Positions 13,370-13,903 of a DNA stretch of 13,903 nt are shown piece after piece. Position 1 is the first letter of the stretch; every line of letters begins with the position of its first letter. Below the pieces are notes generated by a model. It was not told where the DNA came from. It was given only the letters and a program-made list of their open reading frames with translations, and searched no databases. A program made the position numbers and the translations under genes. Origin of the DNA: Vitreoscilla sp. (GTDB lineage: Bacteria; Pseudomonadota; Gammaproteobacteria; Burkholderiales; Burkholderiaceae). Location: NCBI GenBank assembly GCA_014378125.1, contig JACMOG010000263.1:1-13903 (forward strand), written 5' to 3'.

Positions 13370-13903
13370 CTATTGAAACGCCACCTCGGCGAAGCCGCGC
13401 AGCTTGCGGCTGTGCAGCTTGTCGACGCCCGAGCCGCGCAGCAGCTCCAGCGCGCGAATGCCGATGCGCAGATGCTGCTCCACGCGCTCGCGGTAGAAGT
13501 GGTTGGCCATGCCCGGCAGCTTGATCTCGCCGTGCAGCGGCTTGTCGGACACGCACAGCAAGGTGCCGTACGGCACGCGAAAGCGGAAGCCGTTGGCGGC
13601 GATGGCGGCCGATTCCATGTCGAGCGCGATGGCACGGCTCTGGCTGAAGCGGCGCTCCGGACCCGGATGCGGCAGCAGCTCCCAGTTGCGGTTGTCGGTG
13701 GAGGCGACGGTGCCGGTGCGCATCACGCGCTTCAGGTCGACGCCGGCCAGCTGCGTGATCTCGGCCACGGCCTGCTCGAGCGCCACCTGCACCTCGGCCA
13801 GCGGCGGGATCGGCACCCATAGCGGCAGCTCCTCGTCGAGCACGTGATCCTCGCGCACGTAGCCGTGGGCCAGCACGTAGTCGCCCAGCTGCTGCGTGGT
13901 GCG
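13370..13903 (-). CDS. amn: AMP nucleosidase, C-terminal part
   Basis: The C-terminal 177 residues of AMP nucleosidase, which splits AMP to adenine and ribose 5-phosphate and so helps set the cell's adenylate level. The frame runs off the window at 13903, so the N-terminal two-thirds (family length is a little under 500) is not seen. The recognisable core is IALDMESAAIAANGFRFRVP followed by YGTLLCVSDKPLHGEIKLPG, which belongs to the nucleoside-phosphorylase-type fold. DMES includes the Glu expected to contact the ribose. Also typical are RTGTVASTDNRNWEL and the N-terminal piece QQLGDYVLAHGYVREDHVLD. The end (AEVAFQ, stop at 13370) looks natural. It is followed, 111 bp on, by the EF-G-like gene in the same orientation; whether they share a transcript is not evident. 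No terminator is visible between them. Confidence 0.95.
   Translation of the reverse strand, partial: RTTQQLGDYVLAHGYVREDHVLDEELPLWVPIPPLAEVQVALEQAVAEITQLAGVDLKRVMRTGTVASTDNRNWELLPHPGPERRFSQSRAIALDMESAAIAANGFRFRVPYGTLLCVSDKPLHGEIKLPGMANHFYRERVEQHLRIGIRALELLRGSGVDKLHSRKLRGFAEVAFQ

Noticed and set aside
11585..13822. A plus-strand open frame of 745 codons opposite the EF-G-like and AMP nucleosidase genes
   Set aside because: It is antisense to two clearly recognised genes, has His/Arg/Ala-rich composition with no motif, and is the usual by-product of high GC third positions.

Overview
The window is high-GC DNA (visibly about two-thirds G+C or more) from a betaproteobacterium. The 5S rRNA has the betaproteobacterial form, and the AMP nucleosidase, EF-G-like and FadD-type proteins read like Burkholderiales, most likely a Comamonadaceae-type genus. 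That placement is my recognition of sequence style; no database search was possible. Apart from one AT-rich island near 7850-7921 the region looks chromosomal and vertically inherited. I see no transposase, integrase, tRNA or CRISPR array.

Layout. (1) 10-123: 5S rRNA, the end of an rRNA operon, followed by two intrinsic-terminator hairpins (143-172 and 187-212). The second is shared with the opposing operon. (2) 229-5096, minus strand: a likely four-gene unit, transcribed from 5096 downward. It encodes an uncharacterised helical protein, a long-chain acyl-CoA ligase (FadD type), a metallo-beta-lactamase-fold hydrolase with a full set of metal ligands, and a membrane protein with a GXSXG motif. 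Divergent from it, 5187-6101 encodes a membrane-anchored alpha/beta hydrolase with a visible Ser-Asp-His triad. Acyl activation plus several hydrolases suggests lipid or ester metabolism. (3) 6098-8649, minus strand: an HDOD-domain protein, two small basic proteins (87 and 62 aa), a possible 41-aa peptide, and an XRE-like HTH protein with a Pro-rich tail. Between them lie a very strong hairpin, two other long hairpins and the AT-rich promoter/operator-like island. This is the least explained part of the window. (4) 8769-11170, plus strand: a secreted trypsin-like protease whose gene overlaps, by 19 bp, that of a membrane FHA-domain protein. They look like a translationally coupled pair working across the inner membrane. 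(5) 11207-13258, minus strand: an EF-G-like translational GTPase of the EF-G2 type with altered G3 and G4 motifs. It is separated from the FHA gene by a palindromic bidirectional terminator. (6) 13370-13903, minus strand: the C-terminal part of AMP nucleosidase, whose gene begins beyond the window.

The best candidates for undescribed biology are the protease/FHA pair (8769-11170) and the small-protein/hairpin/HTH region (7075-8649). Neither is proven to be a system. Both proposals rest on gene order, overlaps, motifs and hairpins read by eye.
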